64,000 bases of DNA from Paraphysoderma sedebokerense (GCA_025602915.1 JAHLJZ010000024.1:186001-250000); one strand, 5' to 3'. Shown: positions 1 to 12,278, counted from the stretch's first letter. Program-made: numbers and translations. The notes: a model not told the origin generated them from the sequence alone.

Positions 1-2614
1 CAGGAACGAAACAGTCGTTGAAGGCATCGAGAATTTAGACGACATATCGGAGCTGCGCCCTCAAAAATTCAATAGTAGATCTTATATATGCGTGCCCGTG
101 CGATCGGCATTTGGGAAAGCCTTCATCTGTATATCAAGGTATTATATTAACAAGCATGTATATGTTTCTGGAGCACTTTACTGATGTTGACGAATTCTGT
201 AGTACGAGAGATGTGTTCGTAGACACAATTACAGCGATGGATATTTATATTCTGGAGTTGTTGTCACAGCAACTCGTAGTATCCCTAGAGAACTGCCGGT
301 AATTAATAGTTCCGTTTCTTACTTTATCCATGGTTAGCGGGAATAACCGACAATCTGCGATATTAGTTTATTTAACGACTTAGCGAACATGAATCAGGAG
401 TTAGACATGAAGGTAGCAGATAGAACAGAAGAGCTCGAGAAGCAGAAAATGGAATTGCAGGAAGCGAAATTAAAGGCAGAAGAATCAGCGCGAGCCAAGT
501 CCATATTTCTAGCCAACATGAGCCACGAAGGTAACAGCGGGGTGTTTCCGTTAATGCGCACGGATTGCACACTAAAGTTTTTCAATCAGTTCGAACCCCG
601 GCTTCTCAAATTATATCGGCTGCTGAGTTATTATCAGGCACAACGCTAACTGTCGAGCAGAACGGGTTCCTCGATATCGTTATCTCATCCGGAAAATTAT
701 TACTGAATCTGTTGGTTTGTACATTAAATTGCTTAAAACCGTGGGTCATAAAAATCATGTGATTAATGATATTGCTATCCAGAATGATATTCTCGATGTT
801 TCGAAATTGGATTCCCAAAAGCTTCAATTGGAGTATGCTCCATTCAACCTTCGGCAGCTGATTAAAGCAACCGTAGAAGCATTCACCGTATCGAGGCCGC
901 TTTATTTGGCGTACTCTATCGACAAAAAGCTTCCCGACATTTTAACTGGGGATGGTAATCTCTTAATTTTGCTTTTCTGACTCGTGGTATATATGATCTC
1001 ACAAGTATTGATATTTGTCAGCATTGCGGCTGCAACAAATCTTTACGAATCTTATTTCGAATGCTTTAAAGTTTACTACAAAGGGTTATGTATTGCTCGA
1101 AGCAAAAATGGTTACACTCCAAAGCGACTTTGATGGCGAGATCAATGAAATCGAATTTTCGGTTACTGGTATGTTTAAGGATATTGTGCTTGAAATCAAA
1201 TCGCTGTCTCACGAATTTTGTTAGACACTGGAGCTGGAATATCGAAAGAAAAGCTGAACGTGATTTTCCAACGGTTCGAACAAGAGAACACATCTATCAG
1301 TCGTCTTCATGGAGGAACAGGTGAGACGCAACATATTGTTGTCGATTATTCATCCTTTAACTACTGAAATCTGACATTCAATGTCTATTCTCATAACAAA
1401 AGGCCTTGGTTTGTCGATTTCTCAAGGTATATTGTTGTTATTAGTTGATTATATCGGTTTGCCCCCAGTTAATAGCGAGTTTTTGTTGATAGATTTATGT
1501 GGTCTGATGGGTTCAAGACTCCATGCAGAATCAGACGTTGGCGTGGGATCCAAATTTTACTTTACAGTACGGTTGCGGTGGCCGCAGAATTCGGCCAAAG
1601 TAGAGCAATCCCGGCAACTGGATGATCCCAAACAGAAACTCTTGCTCCTGCTCGCGAACCCGACAGAATACTCTACAAAGTCATCCAAACCACTTCTTCA
1701 AGTGCAATTGGATAATTGTGGGATAGTCGACATAACCAGCCGGAATTGCACATCGGCTGAACTGCAAGAAATATCAGACACATCACAGGATTCGTTTGAT
1801 ATGATGGTGTTGGATCTTTTATCCGCTCCTAAGGAACTGTCATTTTATATTACCCACATTCATCGTCTCCGCATACCAGTTATAATAATTTGCGACACCG
1901 ACCAACATGCGGAGCTTCCGCAAAACTTTGAATCGAATTCAGTTCATGTTTTGCGTCATCCTTACAAACAAAGTGTTCTGGAACAACTGGTGCTGAATCA
2001 TCGAAAAAACGACATCCGAAAAATCACCACGAATGGCGTGATGGCAAATGTTAATGTCAATTATCATGTCGACAACATAAAAATCCTGTTAGCTGAAGAT
2101 AATCCGTATGTTGATTTTTATATTTCTCGCGTCACCGTTGTAAGAGAAGAGTGACTAATTTCCGTCCTTTTCTTCCTATTTTCAATCCTTCCAATCAACC
2201 GCAGCGTGAACCGTAAAGTGATGACTGAAATGTTCCGGAGGCTAGGGCACAGTATCGATGTCGCGATGAATGGTGTCGAGGCCACTGAAATGGCTGCATT
2301 GACAAACTACGACGTAATTTTTATGGATGTGAGGTAATTGAAAAGAAACTCTCCGGTTGCAGTCTTTATTCCGTAACATTTACAATTGTCCCACTCTTAG
2401 AATGCCGATCATGTCTGGTTTGGAGGCCACGAAAAAGATAATTGCCCATAATGAAAGCAGGGTCGATTGGAAGAAGCCTATCATTATCGGACTTTCTGCG
2501 GACGCATTACAGGAAAACCGTGAAGATGGGTTAAAAGCAGGCATGGACGAGTATCTGTCGAAACCTGTTTCAAAGGACTCATTGGTGAATATTATAAACA
2601 AATTGTGTGGATAA
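1..2614 (+). CDS. 7TM hybrid histidine kinase HK1 (5' end outside window)
   Basis: Membrane sensor kinase; only the part from the late GAF domain onward is in the window. The first exon fragment reads RNETVVEG...SYICVPVRSAFG, matching the GAF end of the downstream paralogs. Then come a coiled linker (about 389-530), the H-box (SHE, then after an intron VRTPASQI), the N-box near 1021-1075 (LQQIFTNLISNALKFT), the G1 box (TGAGISKEK) near 1225, and the G2 box on a 24-nt microexon at 1403-1426. A degenerate receiver-like segment follows in 1640-2000, then a true receiver: LLAEDNP near 2090, FMDVR near 2325, LSKPV near 2560. All kinase and receiver key residues are present. It is organised like HK2-HK4 and heads the tandem array. 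Ligand unknown. Confidence 0.9.
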
Positions 2615-2844
2615 GTCTGGAGTCGCCGTAATTTTGCATTTTGATCCTACAAGCGGTAAATCTAGATGGGCGAGCGTATTATTTCGGCTGTTATGGTCGG
2701 TTTAATTTAATGTATATAGAATATTATGGAGGGTGTTGTAAGCGCCGTTCGCGAAATAACTTATGAAAGAAAAAATCTGAGATTTTGATCGTGTAAGACA
2801 ATCAAGTTGTACCTCCACCCTGGTTCAGGGTGTGATGGGATTTT

Positions 2845-2901
2845 TGTTTGTTCGTCAAAGAGGTACAAATCAACCATTCAAAGATTTAGATCTGACGTTT
2901 G
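2845..2901 (+). pseudogene. Relic fragment of a paralogous 7TM histidine kinase (TM6-TM7 region)
   Basis: About 57 bases match HK2 at roughly 3918-3975 with some six mismatches by eye (shared core GTCAAAGAG.TACAAATCAA and AAGATTT.GATCTGACGTTTG). That part of HK2 encodes the loop after TM6 (RQRATNQSVKDLDLTF). Similarity fades on both sides, so this looks like the remnant of a lost tandem copy or a small ectopic insertion. Confidence 0.6.
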
Positions 2902-3135
2902 TCTACTGTTTGTCACGCTGTATAGCTTTCTCATCAATTGCATCAGTTATAGTCACACTTCCAACAACGGCGAAAATAATCTGGTAGCGAGTATAGAATA
3001 TCCAGAGGGAGAATGTTCGATAGCTTATATCTGATAATAATTTCAAATCTGGTAAATCGATTCTGAGCTCCGTGATAAAGTGCATTTTGGCCCCGTGTCC
3101 CGGTCCATGGCGTGAATGCGCCCCAGGTGGGCCTA

Positions 3136-3157
3136 ATTGTCCCAAGATGTTCCGACC
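3136..3157 (+). promoter_or_regulatory. Shared upstream motif of the HK array (HK2 copy)
   Basis: The pattern ATTGTC-N4-GATGTTCCGACC lies about 80 bp before the HK2 start codon. A near-identical copy lies about 100 bp before HK3 (7385-7406) and a weaker one about 90 bp before HK4 (12168-12189). Conservation inside otherwise diverged upstream DNA suggests a common transcription-factor site or core promoter element; its function is inferred. Confidence 0.45.
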
Positions 3158-3238
3158 GCTTTTATTCTCATAACTTTAAGTTGCGAAATGTTTGTGGTCG
3201 GAAACTGAACCAGATCAAAGATAGGAACCTGCGAAACC

Positions 3239-6200
3239 ATGGCACAGCATATGGATCAACAGTTGCTCTCAGAATTTGAGACATGGATTAGCATTTACTC
3301 TCTAGAAGTCGTCGTAGCTACGGCATCCCTCTTATTCGGTTTCTATTTGTTCATCAAAACCCCCGCAGAAAAGCGTTCGAAACCATCTTTCATTCTCGGG
3401 TTATCACAGCTTCTTTGTGCTGTCGGATATAACGGCATACTGATATATGGGGATATCACAAGAATAATGCGAAAACCGCAATCGATCTCTGAGCGAGTCT
3501 TGACGCTTACGATCCCCGGATGTGCCTTTTTCCTTCTCACCACGACTTTGGGTGAATTGGCTCTCCTACATTCCCTCTATCAGCTTCATCGGCCAAGAAA
3601 ATCGAAAAAGTTGGTTTTCAGCATTGCATTCTGTGCTTTGTTTCGAGCAGTAACTCAGGCCATTGTCATCGCTTACGTACTAGCTGGTGACATTGAGGAA
3701 AATCGGCCAAAGTATTTCACCGGACTTAAAGGATGGGGGATTACTTCCGGATTACTGGCTGCTGTTACCAATCTCAGTTTGAGTATCTCATTCTTGTCAT
3801 ATTACAAATCAAAACTCCGCTACGCCTTCATGAATCGTAAATTCGTGAATGTCCTGGGCCGAATCTCGCTTCAGCACGCTTTGCTTCCGACTTTCCTTGT
3901 TATTCCGTCCGCCTTCTTGTTTGTCCGTCAAAGAGCTACAAATCAATCAGTCAAAGATTTGGATCTGACGTTTGAGTTGGTTCATCAGGCTTATTTCTTT
4001 TCGTTTACAGTCTCAATTGCGTATGCCATGTACCTGTTAAATTTGGGTCCGCGGCATTACAATTTGGGTCATCTCTCAAAGCAGGTCAAGTATAGTGCCG
4101 GAGAGATTGTGCAAGCCTTCCGTCATGAAAAAAAAGAAGAAGCGATAGTAGAAACATATGTACGGGAAGCGTACTTGAGAATTGGCGGTGTTAGTGGGTT
4201 CATTTTCGATCACGTCGATGGCAAATTTGTTACTTCGTGTTCCTTTCGATTGGGCGAAAAGTCGGACGAAGTTGAAGTAAATTTTAAGTGCGCTGCTCCG
4301 ACAACACCTCCATTTTCTGTGCTCAATGCTGCAATGTTGAAAAATGAGACAGTCGTTGAAGGTTTAGAACATTTAGAAGAACACCCCCTTGAGGCATCTG
4401 ATATGGATGCTATCACTCAATCAAGTGGAAACAGATCTATAATATGCGTTCCCGTTGTGTCAGCTTTTGGGAAATCTTTTATTTGTATATACAGGTATAT
4501 TTAGAGTGCTTCAACCTCTTCTGGCTTCAGGTGGGTTAACATGCTGTTTAATATTTTCGCTCCTCAGTACGAGAGATGCCTTTGTGGATGCGATTTCTCC
4601 GATGGACATCTACATTCTCGAATTGTTATCTCAGCAACTGGTGGTCTCGCTAGAAAACTTTCGGTGTGGTCACATCTTTGCGTTTGGAAATTTTAGGCCC
4701 CTTGTGAACTGAACCATCTATACTTTTAAGATTATTCAAGGATTTGGCTTCGATGAATCGTGAACTCGATCTGAAAGTAGCCGACAGAACTATAGAATTG
4801 GAGAAACAGAAACTTGAATTAGAGGCTGCGAAGGTCAAAGCTGAAAGTTCTGCCCGGGCAAAATCAGTATTTTTGGCCAATATGAGTCACGAAGGTAATT
4901 TTCCTAGCACTTCCTTCTGTTGTACGACATTTTCTAACAGTTGATCTCCTTAGTTCGAACGCCAGCAAGTCAGATCATATCTGCGGCTGAAATGTTGTCA
5001 GATTCCAACTTGACGATAGAACAACTGGATTACCTCAACATTGTCACGTCATCTGGAAAGCTGTTACTTAACTTATTGGTACGTTTGAGCTCGTCGGCGA
5101 GACATCACCTGAAATAGTATTAAAACTGCATCCATTATTGTCTGCGGCACAGAATGATATCCTCGATATCTCAAAGCTTGATTCGCAAAAGCTGAAGTTG
5201 GAATGCGCCCCTTTTAATGTTCACCAACTTATCAAAAACACACTTGAAGCATTCTCAGTATCACGGCCGCTTTATCTAGCATACTATGTAGATCAACATA
5301 TACCCCAAATCATTATTGGTGATGGTAAATAACTGATAGTTTATATATGTTTCTCAAGCTCTATGAATTCTCACGACTATGGTCTCTTTTAGCACTTCGA
5401 ATACAACAAATTTTCACTAATTTAATATCTAATGCACTCAAATTCACTTGTTCGGGATATATTATTCTGCAGGCAAAAATGCAATCGTTCACTGAAACCA
5501 AAGATGGTGGATCTTGCGAAATTAAGTTTTCCGTGTGCGGTATGTTGGTTTCCCTGACAGAAATGCGTTCAAGTAGAGTTTGGACTGATCGGCGATATCA
5601 GATACCGGAAAGGGCATATCACAAGAGAAGATGGACGTCATTTTTCAAAGATTTGAACAAGAGAATACCTCAATTAGTCGTCTTCATGGAGGGACAGGTT
5701 GGTTATTTCGTACTTGTGACATAGCCATTCAGTACTAACATTTCAATATTATGGTTAGGTCTCGGTTTAGCGATATCTCAAGGTAAGTTGGCCTCAGGAA
5801 TCCTTCTAATATTCCCATCGGCAGAGGGTAGTAATGTTATTCACTCATTGGCCGACATAGATTTGTGTGGCCTAATGAAGTCCAAGCTCTATGCGACATC
5901 GGAACTCGGTCGAGGCTCGAGTTTTCATTTCACCATCAAGTTTGATTACTCGAAGGATACAGACTTCCGTCAATCGACTCAACAAGCTTCAATACATCAC
6001 GAATCTGTGATAATCGCCACACATCCCGGAACTATCATTCGGGAATCCTCAAAATCAATCATTCAATTTCAACTCGAGAATTACGGTTTGCAAAATATAA
6101 CGACTCGCTTGATATCGATGGAAATGCTCGAAGATCTGTTCGAAGTGACGCAGTCATATGACTATGTTGTAGTCGACGTCACCTCGCTGTCTCTGGACGA

Positions 6201-7027
6201 ATTGTTACCCTGTGTTCCCTTCCTTCTCCAAACCCGGCGACCGTTTATTCTTATATGTGGACACGATCAATACGATGATCTTCGCGAGATTGGTGATTTG
6301 TCACCTTTTATTAAGCTTTTGCGGTACCCGTATAAACAGAGCATACTGTATCAATTCATTCAACAACTTGGAGAAGACCACATAGATGTCATGCCACAGT
6401 TAAGTCTGACACCTATAACAATGTCTGATGCGCACGAACTCAGGATACTATTGGCCGAGGATAACCCGTTTGTATCTTTTTTCGACATTCCCATATTTTC
6501 TATTGTAGTCATCTGTTACTCAAATCTGACGTTTTGCTATTCCTTTCATTCAAAACCTATTATAAAAATTGTAGAGTGAATCAAAAAGTCATGAAAGCGA
6601 TGCTCAAGAAGCTTGGCTACACTATCGATATTGCATCCAATGGCGTCGAGGCTGTTACAATGGCCGAAACCAACGACTACGATATTATCTTTATGGATGT
6701 TCGGTATGTGTTTGATCATTCATTTCCCCTGATCTTCTATATGCTCTAGCTTCACCGGATGGTGTATTAATCTACTGTCTCTGATTACAAATACTGAACC
6801 TCTATTTTGTCAATAGAATGCCAATCATGTCGGGTCTCGAAGCAACCACCAAAATTAGAACTCAACGACATGATCGGAACGAGTCACCCCCAATTATTGT
6901 GGGACTATCTGCTGATGCATTGCAAGAAAACCGAGAAGACGGAATGAAAGCCGGAATGGACGATTATTTGTCAAAACCGGTGTCAAAGGATACAATGATC
7001 AATATCTTGAGGAGATATGGCGCATAG
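3239..7027 (+). CDS. 7TM hybrid histidine kinase HK2 (11 exons, 1,008 aa)
   Basis: Predicted membrane receptor that autophosphorylates a His and relays phosphate to an Asp in its own receiver. Exons by eye: 3239-4494, 4568-4663, 4731-4894, 4954-5078, 5153-5324, 5393-5539, 5602-5697, 5759-5782, 5861-6467, 6575-6703, 6817-7027; the sum is divisible by three. Seven hydrophobic segments fill residues ~15-275. A GAF domain (~300-450, with IICVPVVSAFG) and a coiled linker follow. HisKA has His504 in SHEVRTPASQ, the N-box has Asn618, G1 is DTGKG 654-658, G2 is GLGLAISQ 686-693. A pseudo-receiver spans ~740-855. The receiver spans ~887-1008 (E893/D894, D937, S970, K992). Start: first ATG, with MDQQLLSEFETW conserved in paralogs. 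What the 7TM part senses is unknown. Confidence 0.93.
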
Positions 7028-7508
7028 GTTTATTTTAGTGCTGCGTTTTTTATTCATTGAGTTATATATAAATGTTGTAAATAATGTAAAGAAATAGTAT
7101 AAGTGTCATTTGTAATTTCAAACGATATTAGGAGTATGAAGTATAACGTATGCCTAATGTATTTATCAAATCAGCTTCATTGAGCCCCAGCCTATTACCC
7201 TGTATGTCACAATTTACCTTTCCAGTCCTATGTTCACCGAATTATGTGCATTTGTGAGGGGTTCGTTGATCCTTGATTGTGTCAACTCTAAGGTGCAACA
7301 GAAGTGATTGGCGAACGGTGAAGTCATCGGCCCATTTGTGACCGGTGTCCAAACTCACGGCGTCCGGCTGCCGAAAGTGGTTTGATTGTCTCGGGATGTT
7401 CCGACCCTTCCATCCCATCGTCCCTCGAACATAGTCACTCGGTGGTCACTCCATTTGGATTCACAACAGATCCACAAACAAGATTTGCAGCAAACTAAGG
7501 AAGAGCAG
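7028..7508. other. Intergenic HK2-HK3
   Basis: An AT-rich 3' flank of HK2 is followed by the HK3 upstream region. The only recognisable element is the shared promoter motif at 7385-7406. An open frame runs upstream of the chosen HK3 start, but its sequence is not conserved in paralogs. Confidence 0.5.
7385..7406 (+). promoter_or_regulatory. Shared upstream motif of the HK array (HK3 copy)
   Basis: ATTGTCTCGGGATGTTCCG followed by ACC matches the element before HK2 in all but about three positions and sits at a similar distance from the start codon (about 100 bp). Confidence 0.45.
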
Positions 7509-10500
7509 ATGGATCCAAGATTACTCTCACAGTTCGAAGTATGGATCACCATATACACCGTAGAGGTCGTGGTAGCTACGGCACCCGTCTTATTCGGGTT
7601 CTATCTGTTCATCAAAACTCCCGCTGAAAAGCGTTCGAGCCCTTCGTTCATTCTGGGACTAGCACAGCTTCTTTGCGCCATCGGATACAACGTCGTACTG
7701 ATATGTGGAGATATTATAAAACTCATGCAAATACCGGTCGGATTGCACCGAGTCTTTACCCTCACCATTCCCGGATGCATGCTTTTCTATTTCACTTTAA
7801 CGTTAGGCGAATCGGCACTCTTCCATTCTCTCTATCAACTCTATCGTCGAAGGAAAACTAAAATATCGGTTACTTTTATCGCATTCCTTGTCTTATTTCA
7901 GGCTATCAGCCTCGCTTTAGTTATCGCTTTTGTGATAGCCGGAGATTTGGACGAAAGCCCTCAAAGATATTATGCCGGACTCAAAGGATGGGGAATAACC
8001 GCTGGATTATTCACCGTTTTGACAAATTTTTGTCTAAGTATCTCATTTGTATCGTTTTACAAGGCAAAACTACACTATGCATTCATAAACCGAAAATTTG
8101 TGAATGTTCTGGGCCGAATTTCTCTCCAGCACGCTTTGCTTCCGACTTTCTTTGTGCTTCCGACATCATACCTATTTATACGTCAAAGATCTACAAATCA
8201 TGCGGTGAACAATACGAATCTAACTCTCGCAATAGTTCATCAATTCTATTTACTATCATTTTCCATCTCAGTAGCATACGCCATGTACCAGTTGAATTTG
8301 GGTCCGCGGCATTACAATCTGGGTCATCTTTCGAAACAAGTCAGATATAGCGCGGGAGAGATTGTTCAAGCCTTTCGCCATGAGAAGAAGGAAGAGGCAA
8401 TCGTCGAACGATATGTACGGGAAGCGTACTTGAGAATTGGCTGTGTTAGCGGTTTTATTTTCGACTGGGTTGACGAGAGTTTTGTTCCTTCGTGTTCGTT
8501 TCAATTGGATGCAACGTTAGAGAACGTCAACGTAGAGTTTCAGTCTGTCAACGCTGAATCAATTTGGGATTATGTTCTTAAGACTGCAATGCTGAAGAAC
8601 GAGACGGTTGTTGAAAGTTCCGAGCAAATTGAAGAATTATCTTTTACGCTAGCGGATGGCAATGCCATCAATGCAACAAGAACCATAATATGCGTACCAG
8701 TTGTATCGGCGTTTGGAAGATCGTTTATTTGCATACACAGGTATACTTGTATATATTCCAAGATCTTCTTTTAGGGCTGGCTAACCTAAAACTGATTTGA
8801 ATTGTTTTCAGCAATCGCGATGCTTTCGTAGATGCTATATGTCCGATGGACGTCTACATTTTGGAGCTGCTCTCTCAGCAGTTAGTTGTATCACTGGAGA
8901 ATTTTCGGTTTGTGTTTATGTCCTGTTTGCAACTCTCGCCATCCTGTAAGTTAAATTTTCTCTACGTTCAGTTTATTTAAGGATTTGGCCTCGATGAATC
9001 GAGAACTTGACCTCAAAGTAGCGGACAGAACTGAAGAATTGGAGAAGCAGAAAATGGAATTACAAGCCGCAAAAGTCAAAGCGGAGAGCTCGGCTCGTGC
9101 AAAATCAGTATTCTTGGCCAACATGAGCCATGAAGGTAGTTTACTTGTTGCGACTTTATGTTGTCATACTTTACTTTTATTGATTTTATTAAAAGTACGA
9201 ACGCCAGCAAGTCAGATTATATCTGCGGCTGAGATGCTTTCAGACTCTCATCTAACTATGGAACAAACGGATTATCTAAATATTATTACGTCTTCTGGGA
9301 GACTTTTGCTCAATCTATTGGTATGTTCCGATTTTAAGGGCAATGTATCATCTTAGTATTTTGAAGTCAGACTAAAACGGTCTTCCGATAGAACGATATT
9401 CTCGATATTTCAAAACTAGATTCACAGAAGCTGAAATTGGAATGCGCACCTTTCAATGTTCATCGGCTGATAAAAGACACAGTTGAAGCTTTTTCAGTGT
9501 CGCAGCCACTTCATGTAGCATATTTCGTGGACCGTGATATTTCGCACGTTGTCATTGGCGATGGTAACGTCTCCATTCTTTGACATTGCCAGTTGGGTTT
9601 TCCTTGTTAATGCTCACTGCAGTCGTCTTTTCCATCCAGCACTTCGATTACAACAGATATTCACCAATCTGATCTCCAATGCGCTCAAATTTACTTCATC
9701 GGGTTATGTTTTTCTACAAGCAAGAATGGAATCATACACTGAAAATGCGAATGGTGGATTATGCGAGATGACTTTCTCTGTGAGCGGTGAGTAGAGATGG
9801 CGAGTTTTCAATGGTCGGTAATTCTCCCCACCCTAATAGCTCGGTATATTTAGACAGCGGAAGCGGAATATCGAAAGAAAAAATGGATATTATATTCCAA
9901 AGATTCGAACAAGAAAATACTTCCATTAGTCGTCTCCACGGAGGGACAGGTCAGTTATTTATCCATGGAAAAGAATTTAAAATGCGTTATTACAACTTCA
10001 TTTTCAACTAGGTCTCGGATTGGCAATATCTCAGGGTAAGAGACACTTGATTAGTTCCAGGTTGCATGTTACATGACAATTGAACGATTATTCTCACGAG
10101 CAGATTTGTGCGGCCTCATGAACTCCAAACTTCATGCTACTTCGGAACTCGGACGCGGCTCGACATTATATTTCACTGTAAAGTTACGATACTCAAATAA
10201 TTCGAACATAGCGGACCCAAACAACCTTGCAATATCACACACAGAATCTGTTTTGCTTGTGACGAATTCCGGAACTGTACTTCGCGACTCGTCAAAGTCA
10301 ATTATCCAACTGCAGCTCGAGAATTACGGATTATATAATATAAGCAATAAATTATTTTCAGCGGAGGCACTCGATGATCTATTCGAATTCACGCAATCGT
10401 ATGATTATGTTATCCTTGATGTCACTTCGTCACCCCAGGAAGTGCTGTTACCTCGTATACCATTACTTCTTCAACCTCGACAGCCATTTATCGTCATTTG

Positions 10501-11235
10501 TACTCACGATGAATACGGTGATCTCCATGAAATTGAGAATCTCTCACCCTTCATGAGACTCTTAAGGTATCCATATAAACAGAGCATGTTGTACCAGTTT
10601 ATTCAACAACTTGGAAAATCCGCAATAAATGTTCCGCCGACGTTAACTTTGACACCTATTACAATGTCCGAAAAACACGATATTAAGATCCTATTAGCAG
10701 AGGATAACCCGTTTGTGTTTACTTTCTTTTCATTACTAATTTAGTCATTGCAACTTGTTAATTATCACTATTTTGCGTTGAACAAATGCAGAGTGAATCA
10801 AAAAGTTATGAAAGCGATGTTCAAGAAGCTCGGCCATACACTCGATATAGCATCTAATGGTGTGGAAGCGGTAACGATGGCCGAGAAGAATGAGTACGAT
10901 ATAATCTTTATGGACGTTCGGTACGTGGCGTCCATGTAATTACTCTTGTCTCCTTTTTTCTATGTTGTATTAACACTTTCATTGTAATATCGATTTTTAG
11001 AATGCCGGTTATGTCCGGACTCGAAGCAACCGCGAAAATAAGAGCACAATCTCATAATCGACCTGATCGGAATAGGACACCCCCGATTATTGTCGGACTT
11101 TCTGCCGATGCACTGCAAGAGAATCGAGAGGAAGGTATGAGGGTTGGAATGGATGAATATTTATCAAAACCGGTATCGAAGGATACAATGGCAAAAATTC
11201 TGGAAAGATATGGGGGTAAGGCTTCCATTGAATGA
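7509..11235 (+). CDS. 7TM hybrid histidine kinase HK3
   Basis: Paralog of HK2 with the same domain order and intron positions. Exon 1 (to about 8740) encodes seven membrane segments and most of the GAF domain. The coiled linker starts near 8985 (MNRELDLKVADRTEELEKQK). The H-box is split by an intron after SHE (near 9135), with VRTPASQI resuming near 9197. The N-box lies at 9643-9700, DSGSGISKEK near 9855, and the G2 microexon at 10012-10035. The receiver motifs LLAEDNP (about 10690), FMDVR (about 10910) and LSKPV (about 11160) are intact. I chose the ATG at 7509 because MDPRLLSQFEVW aligns with the HK2 and HK4 starts; an upstream in-frame ATG at 7386 gives an unconserved extension. The 3' third is almost identical to HK4, apparently by gene conversion. 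Confidence 0.92.
10119..10985 (+). repeat. Gene-conversion tract, HK3 copy
   Basis: About 865 bp nearly identical to 14913-15780 in HK4. By eye I see no difference between about 10190 and 10805, including a whole intron. The flanking exons of the two genes are clearly diverged. It covers the end of the ATPase domain, the pseudo-receiver and the first half of the receiver. Confidence 0.8.
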
Positions 11236-12278
11236 ATATTGCCAATACAAGTGCTTGGCGCCTCCAATTTACAATTTAATTATGTATATAACTGTCAAAT
11301 GGCATTGAAATTATTTTGTTTGTAATCTATATTGCGTAAACATAAATAGAAGCGTTAATTTTTTTTTTGGTTGTGATGTTTTTTAGTTGATATTGCGGAT
11401 CATAATATCTACTAGATTCTGTTCTCGTAATAAAGATCCACCAGGCTTTCATCGTCCGTCAGGCAGATTTTGTAGCGTACATCTCATATCTACTTAGTAG
11501 CAGTGATGATGTTCGGAGACGTTTCCAATCTTGTATAACTTGAAATCAGTTTTAATGAAAGAAATTGACAATATTCAACCTGGCGGCGAGTATAATGTAA
11601 CAAAAAGCTGACGCATTAGAGAGAGTTTCAAAATTATTGATAAAAATAGCCCGACGGGATACAAAGGGTAAGGCTAAACTAGGGCATAGATATCCAGCGC
11701 TTTTCCGTTTTCGAGATTCTTAAACTCTGTCTTGTTGAAATGCTCAATGGTCCGTCGAAGTTAATCCAGAATCCTTGCCAAACAATATCAAGTAGAAAGC
11801 AATCGAAGCTATAGTGGAAGTGCCCACTTAAAATAGACTAAATCGAATTAAACGTGTGAATTGTGGTAGACCCAGCAGAAAGGGGAAAAATGTCTTTAAA
11901 TTATCTGAAATAATTGCCTCGGGATTGATACATGGTTTGCTTTTCAAACGAATTTTAGCGGAAAATAACTTGAAAAACGGGGAGCTTTTTATGTACAACC
12001 ATTTTCAAAAAAGTAAAGCACTCAACGGGGATGGGTTTACCGATAATATCTGAATTAGCTTATTGCATATGTTGAAGGATGGTTTAAGAATTCTGGGATC
12101 CACCAATCCTTGGAACAATAGGAGCGCCGGTATCCTGGCACGCGGCGTCGGTGTCCAGATGGACGGTATTGTCTGGAGATGTGCCTTTCGGTGCCGTCTA
12201 CTGTTAGCTACTTTCTTCGTTTTCAGGAGCAAGATATCCTAGGCGGAGAAGAAAGCGATATCTGTCTGCCGCACAATT
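11236..12278. other. Intergenic HK3-HK4 (about 1 kb)
   Basis: No supported gene. Short open frames (for example near 11856-12053) lack homology, codon pattern or conserved neighbours. A weak copy of the shared HK promoter motif is at 12168-12189. Confidence 0.5.
12168..12189 (+). promoter_or_regulatory. Shared upstream motif of the HK array (weaker HK4 copy)
   Basis: ATTGTCTGGAGATGTGCC resembles the HK2 and HK3 elements in its first 15 or so bases and lies about 90 bp before the HK4 start codon. The 3' half of the motif is degraded. Confidence 0.3.

Larger units (their letters stand above)
2615..3238. other. Intergenic HK1-HK2, with a kinase-gene relic and promoter motif
   Basis: No complete gene seen. 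It holds a short relic of a histidine kinase gene (2845-2901) and, just before HK2, a motif shared with the HK3 and HK4 promoters (3136-3157). Open frames here are short and resemble nothing I recognise. Confidence 0.6.

Noticed and set aside
2903-3145. 80-codon minus-strand frame before HK2
   Set aside because: It crosses the kinase relic flank and the shared promoter motif and has no recognisable feature.
7386-7508. N-terminal extension of HK3 from an upstream ATG
   Set aside because: The extension is hydrophilic, not conserved in HK2 or HK4, and overlaps the shared promoter motif.
11856-12232. Small genes in the HK3-HK4 gap
   Set aside because: Only short overlapping frames on both strands, none with a recognisable domain.
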